Positions 47,401 to 53,400 of a stretch of 64,000 nt of DNA are shown here, one piece after another (the stretch's first letter is position 1; each line of letters begins with the position of its first letter). Both the position numbers and the translations under genes were made by a program. The notes beneath the pieces were generated by a model. It was not told the DNA's origin, ran no database searches, and saw nothing but the letters and a program-made list of their open reading frames with translations. The stretch comes from Aplidium turbinatum (taxonomy: Eukaryota > Chordata > Ascidiacea > Aplousobranchia > Polyclinidae). The stretch spans positions 17,980,001-18,044,000 of the forward strand of contig OU964934.1 in the NCBI GenBank assembly GCA_918807975.1. Direction: 5' to 3'.

Positions 47401-50400
47401 TGAATCAACCATCATGAATGACGAGCTAGCACACTTTCGTATTCAGTGTGTTAATAATTACTTTATAAATTCACAAAGTCATGTTTAATGTTAAGAAGGT
47501 AGAAAATTCTGCGATTTTTATTGCTTGCACAAAAGTAGCAGATTAATACTTTCATGGCATAACTTTTTTTTTAATAGTTCAGTAAAAATATGCCATAAAA
47601 CGCACAAGCTTCTATTAAACTTCTATATTTTTTGCTAAAGTTCAAAAAATAAATTTTTTCGTAAAAGTTTGTTTCCAATTGTTCACTCCGGAATGAAGCA
47701 AACATAGTAAAGACTTGACAAATATGAGATTGCAATTTAATAAGACGTTCTGCTTCAAAGAATTTTACTCACACAATTTGCAATGACGACCTCTGTAGCC
47801 TTCTTTGCAAGAACAATAATACGAACAACCGACATCGTTGCATTGGCCATTGTTTTCACAAGGTGAGCTGTCACATGGCTTCCCTGAAACTGATGCAGGG
47901 AATTATAAAGTTAGTGTTTGGTTATTTCTTTTTTACAAACGTATTATCCAAGATGAGTGAAAATACAATTCACTCAATGTCAACAAAACGTAGCTTTAAA
48001 ACTGTGTTATAGGGCCATGTCATGTAACAATGCACTTACATTACACTTTTGTTAACTATCAAATTGTTTTTATTTAAAATTATACGACTTTTGCCAATAA
48101 CCGACGTACTATCTCAGTTTGATGCACCATGACGCAATAACAAAGCCAAAGCATGACATGAGATAGGTTTACCTCTTTTCCAAACAACGGTTTACATTTT
48201 TACAAGTCAGAAAAGATATCGACTATCGTTACCAGCAGGGCCGGATTCAGAAAAAGAAATGCCCTAGGCAATTTTCCTTTAGAGGCCCCGATCTTAACAG
48301 CCATAGAGACGAGTATTTCACACAAACAACCACCCATACCAGAGTGAATTAGTCATGAAGAAATATGCACCTAAGTGAATTAACCATTTGAAGATAACCA
48401 AAGCTCATTATTACATTGTAAACCTTTTGTAATATCTTGCTTCAAAACAGGAACAATATAATTCTAAGTTACTTTACTGTTAATGTTATGTTCCTTAAAG
48501 AAATGTTGAACTAACAAATTTTATATTGCCTGTATAAAAAATGCTATTACATAACATGATAAATAATACTACAAACTACATGTAAGCTACTTAATAACAT
48601 CAATAGTATTCACATAACTCACATAGATCCATATACTTTCTCATTTAGTAGTCTGGTTTAAAACACATAACACACAAGAAATGAGCTATAAAATAATCAA
48701 TAAATAAATCTTGAGGCCTTAGGCTTCAGCCTTTATAGTCTAATGACAAATCCGGCATTGATCGTTACGTTTCAGTTGTAACCAACAGGAGAATTTTACC
48801 TAGTTTTTCACATGCGTATCCATTGACGTTTTGATTGTAGTTTAGAAAATATAAAACTTTATCATAATTTGGTGGTCCTTGGGTCACAAATGTCGTCAAA
48901 ACCACTTTGCTAGTGCTCGTTGTTCGTTTCGGCAAGTCTGATCTCCATCGAGGGTATTGATGGTTGTTTGTAGTCGTTGGTATCAAAGTGTTGTCGATCC
49001 ATTTAGGTATTCCGTTAGCTCCCCACTCACCACCGATGAAAAATAAATGTTGCTGCAACAAATTCATATAGTTACATTTTCAGAGATTTACAAAACGAGT
49101 GATTTAGTTTTCTGTACAGAAATAATCTTTTCCACAAGAGGTTGTTGAAATATGATATAACAAGGGCCGACACAAAGCTATTCTGCACCCTAGGCAAGGT
49201 TCAATTTCTGCACCCCCATTAGCTCATCATTTCACTGCATGAAGTGAACAATGACAGTTATAATTTATTTTGGTTTCTGTAACCCAAATTGGAGTTGGTT
49301 AAATTATTTTACATTGGTAAGTATAAGCAGTTCAAAATTAAATGATAGTCAAAACTTACGCAATGTTGATAATTAACTAACTAACATTAACATATAGTTT
49401 AAGTTACGTCAAAACATCACATTTCATGCTAATTTGCCATTTACAAGTAACTTTACCAATTTTGACATATTGAGCGCGAAAGCATTGTCAGGCTCGATGT
49501 ATATCGTAGCTACTAGTGTTGACATGGATGGTCCAGTGATTACATTTGGACCAGTGTCCTGGATCAACTATCTGCTATTTTCTGACCAGACAAGCCAATG
49601 CTGAACCACTGTAGAGCGTAAAGGCTACAATCGTTTTGTTGAGGTTCAGCTTTGAAAAGCTTCGCTCAGAGCTTGCCGCGGATATTGGAAGCGTCAGTGG
49701 AATATGCAAATCTATGGAGCATTTGGTAGCCTATATTGTCTGAAAGCTTTTATTCGACCAAAAACGATCGCACATTCAGGTGTCATAGGTTTTGGGAATT
49801 TTTTAGTTATTGCTGTTAGTTCACAGCTCAACTCATCGGTATCAATGTGTCTGCTTGATTGCAGCCTACTAACTTTTTCTAAAAGTTGCAACAATGTCAG
49901 GTTCTTGCGACGGCTTTGCAATGCAAGTTCCTATTTCCAGATGAGCTCATAAAATCTGCGGTTTTGATGTATCAGAGCAACTTTCTCATTTATCACCTTG
50001 TAAATGTTTTTCAACCTTTTTTGAGCCACGAACACTTTATGTATCAAAATAATCTTGTGGAACACCAAACAAAACTTTATAATAACGCAATGAAATAAAA
50101 GACACAACAGTCATTCAATCACTTTCAGTTTTTTCTCAGTGCGACATCTGGACCGATTTGTATGAGCACAAAGTTGATTTTGGGGCATGAACTACAGAAA
50201 GACAAACTCGATGCTGTTGTGATTTTCGCCCTGTGTTCCATGCAACATTAGTCAAACTAATAAATTTTTTGTAGAACATCTGACAATCTTTCAAGGAACA
50301 CCGGTTGAAAATTGCTGTTGTAAAGTATAGGTCTGCAGTTCGTATACGACAATACTCGAAACACAAAGACATCTTTATTTAAGAAAAATCGCAAGAAAAG

Positions 50401-53400
50401 GGTTTTGCGCCCCTTGAAGGCTGCACCCTAGGCGGCCGCCTAGTTCTCCTAATGGACGCTCCGGCCCTGGATATAACGCTCTCGCGGATGGCCATCTCAC
50501 CCACCCTCGTCTCTGTACTGGCAATTTCATCTTCCAACACATCGACTTGGGATACAGCATCACAACCTGCACAATTGTGTAGTGGTTTGATTGCTCCTCT
50601 CAGCGTCGGAAGATGTGGGTTTGATTCCCCATTTGGCCACACCAAAAACTGTTTGCTAATGGTACTAAACTACATTTCTATTTGACACTCAGCAAAAGAG
50701 TTGGTTTGGGTGCTTTCCCAAAATCGTTCGCAACCGCTGACCACTCTGCTCACGGTGTAGGGAGATAAGCCCGCTACCCAACGGGCTGAGTGAATTGCGT
50801 TTGGACAACAAGTAAGACTCCTTCGAAAAACCAGCAGTAGATTTTTATTCAAGACGCTTTCAACGTTAGTCCTCGCCCTGAGAAGAAGCCTAAATTGCTC
50901 AACAAACAAACAGCATTACCAGCACGTGTCTAGTTAGCCGAGTAACTTGTCCAGCAACAAATACGCCCCATTCCACCACCCTAGATACATAGCCATCTTC
51001 ACATCTTGACGATGGGCACTGAAACAAACTCAGACATGACCTTTACAAGCACTGGCCACGTCAAGCCGCCTTCTTGCGGATTCACATGCGTTACACTTTT
51101 CTCCCTACACTGGTCTACAAAAACAAAATTTGATACAGAACATGAAAATAAGTGTTTTTGGCTGAATTTTGGCAGCTAATCTCAAATCTGAAGTCATATT
51201 TTCTCTATCTTCTCAAGTTTTCAAGATATCAGTAAGAACCATATATGGTTATTTTCAGTATGCAACAGAAATTCGAGAGCCAAAACCAATGATAAAAAGT
51301 TAACAGGTATGTTAAAGGGGCAGTAAACCCCAAACCATACTTTTCGATTTTTTTGTTTGTAAGTGCTCTAGACATGTATAATTAGTGGTTGTCGTTGAAA
51401 TTTTCCCTTAATTTCATTGCGTTTCCTTTGTAGGGCCGTTTCTGTTAGCCCATAGTTTCAGAGCGACGTGTGCTCACTGAACCGTGCGATAATCGGACGT
51501 GACGTCATAACGGTACAAGCTGCTCATATGTTTACGCAAGATGCATTTGAAATGCAAAGTAAGAGATCGCTTATGGTGTCGTTTCCAGCAAATGCAATGA
51601 ACTATTTATGTCGATTTTAAGCAGCTTAGTAGTTGATAAAATGAACACCGAAAGCAACTAGCTTCAGGCAAGCACCATATTAGTTTATAAAGAACTAGGA
51701 ACATTTTCTAAAGAACTCTGATAGGTATACTTTACTGTACAAGTACAAAATCTCTCTCTATGCACACGGCAAAGCTTTTCTTGAAGCAGACTTTGAATTG
51801 TGACTTCCTTTTATTTCAAATCAGGATATTTAAATCTAACATATTTTCTATCTTCACTTGAAAATTTCGACCTAATGACCGAAACAACGCATGACGGCAG
51901 AGGCACACGGATTGAATGACCAAGGTAACCTCAGATCCACCGAACAAACTGTCTGTAGACAATGTGCCAATAGCGTATTTAAAAACAACTTTTGGTTACA
52001 TGAATATTTTTTTGTTTTGTTTGTCGTATCCAGGCTCACACCCGGTGGTTGAAGATTTAGATTAAGTGGACGGGAAGACAAGGAAGCCAATCTTCGTGTT
52101 TTAATGCAACATGATTGCCCATTTTTAGGTATTGCTACATCATTTAAGACGGGTTTTGGTTAGAAAACCGTGAAAAATAAGATGCAATTGCATCAGAAAC
52201 ATCTGGATGCAAACGTCTGATCACAAATGCATGGGAACAGGTATGCTCCCCCATTCTTCTCGGTGTTCTGCCAATGTTTCCCTTTCGCACAATGCAATCT
52301 TCAAGAGGCTCTTGACATGATCTTTAAAAAAGATAATGCATTTTAAATCAATAAAAATGTATGATAGTCACAATGATTGCTGCACACATTTCACTTTGCC
52401 GCACATGCTTACCCAGTCAGCAAAATCAGTCCTTTTTACATTGAATCAACGTTTTGCAGACGTTGAATCAATGTAAAAATGACGGATTTTGCGTCAAATC
52501 AATGAATAATAAAAATGACAAAATTTGCGTCAAATCGTCATTTTTACTTTGATTCAACGTCTGCAAAACGTTGAATCAATGTAAAAATGACTGATTTTGC
52601 TGACTGGGTAATCACATACTACAACTACACATGGTATTATAAAGTAGCAGTTTTGGAATATTGTTAATTTCACAAAATTATGCTGTGTAGATAACTTACG
52701 GTAAGTGGGGTTTTCTTTGATCGTTTTTAGAGAATAGCCTCCTTCCTTATGCTTTGCTTTCGGATAGCTAACCGAAACCCAGCGGTAGACCTGCTGCTAT
52801 TCTCGTTGGAATGAATAGCAGTTACAAGTTGTCTATAAAGAAATGCAGATCAAAGTGATGTTTGCACTCACAAGCCAATAAAAACTTGTCTGTAGGTGTG
52901 TTCATTACATCCATTATAACAAATCCATAACAAAAATGTTGACCAATAATAGGCCTTCCCACTCTGCCCCATTAGCTCAGTGGTTACGCGCCCGGCTCAA
53001 GATCACGCGGCGCAAGTTCGACTCTCGGGGTGTGCGCATGAGCAACGCACTTTCAGGACTGCTCTCCATTCAGCCGCACGTAGTGAGTGGAATAATTCCC
53101 TGGCAACAACACTTCAACAATCGGAAAACTTCAACTCTGCCAATCTCGATAACCGGCCCTGTGTCAAAAGCCTCTACAAGTATGCGAAACTACCAGGAAT
53201 AACCAATCAAGGCTTTGCCTGTCCGAGGATAAAGATTCAAAACCAACCAACCAAGACACAAGCAGTTTTAGAAATGAAACTCATTTTGGCAGCATGACTT
53301 TCTGTTATAGTCGTCATTTACGTCAAAAGCAGCAAGCAATGTATGATGTATGAGGGGACAACATCGACGAGGGACGACATCATCGCCACCCGTTATTTCA

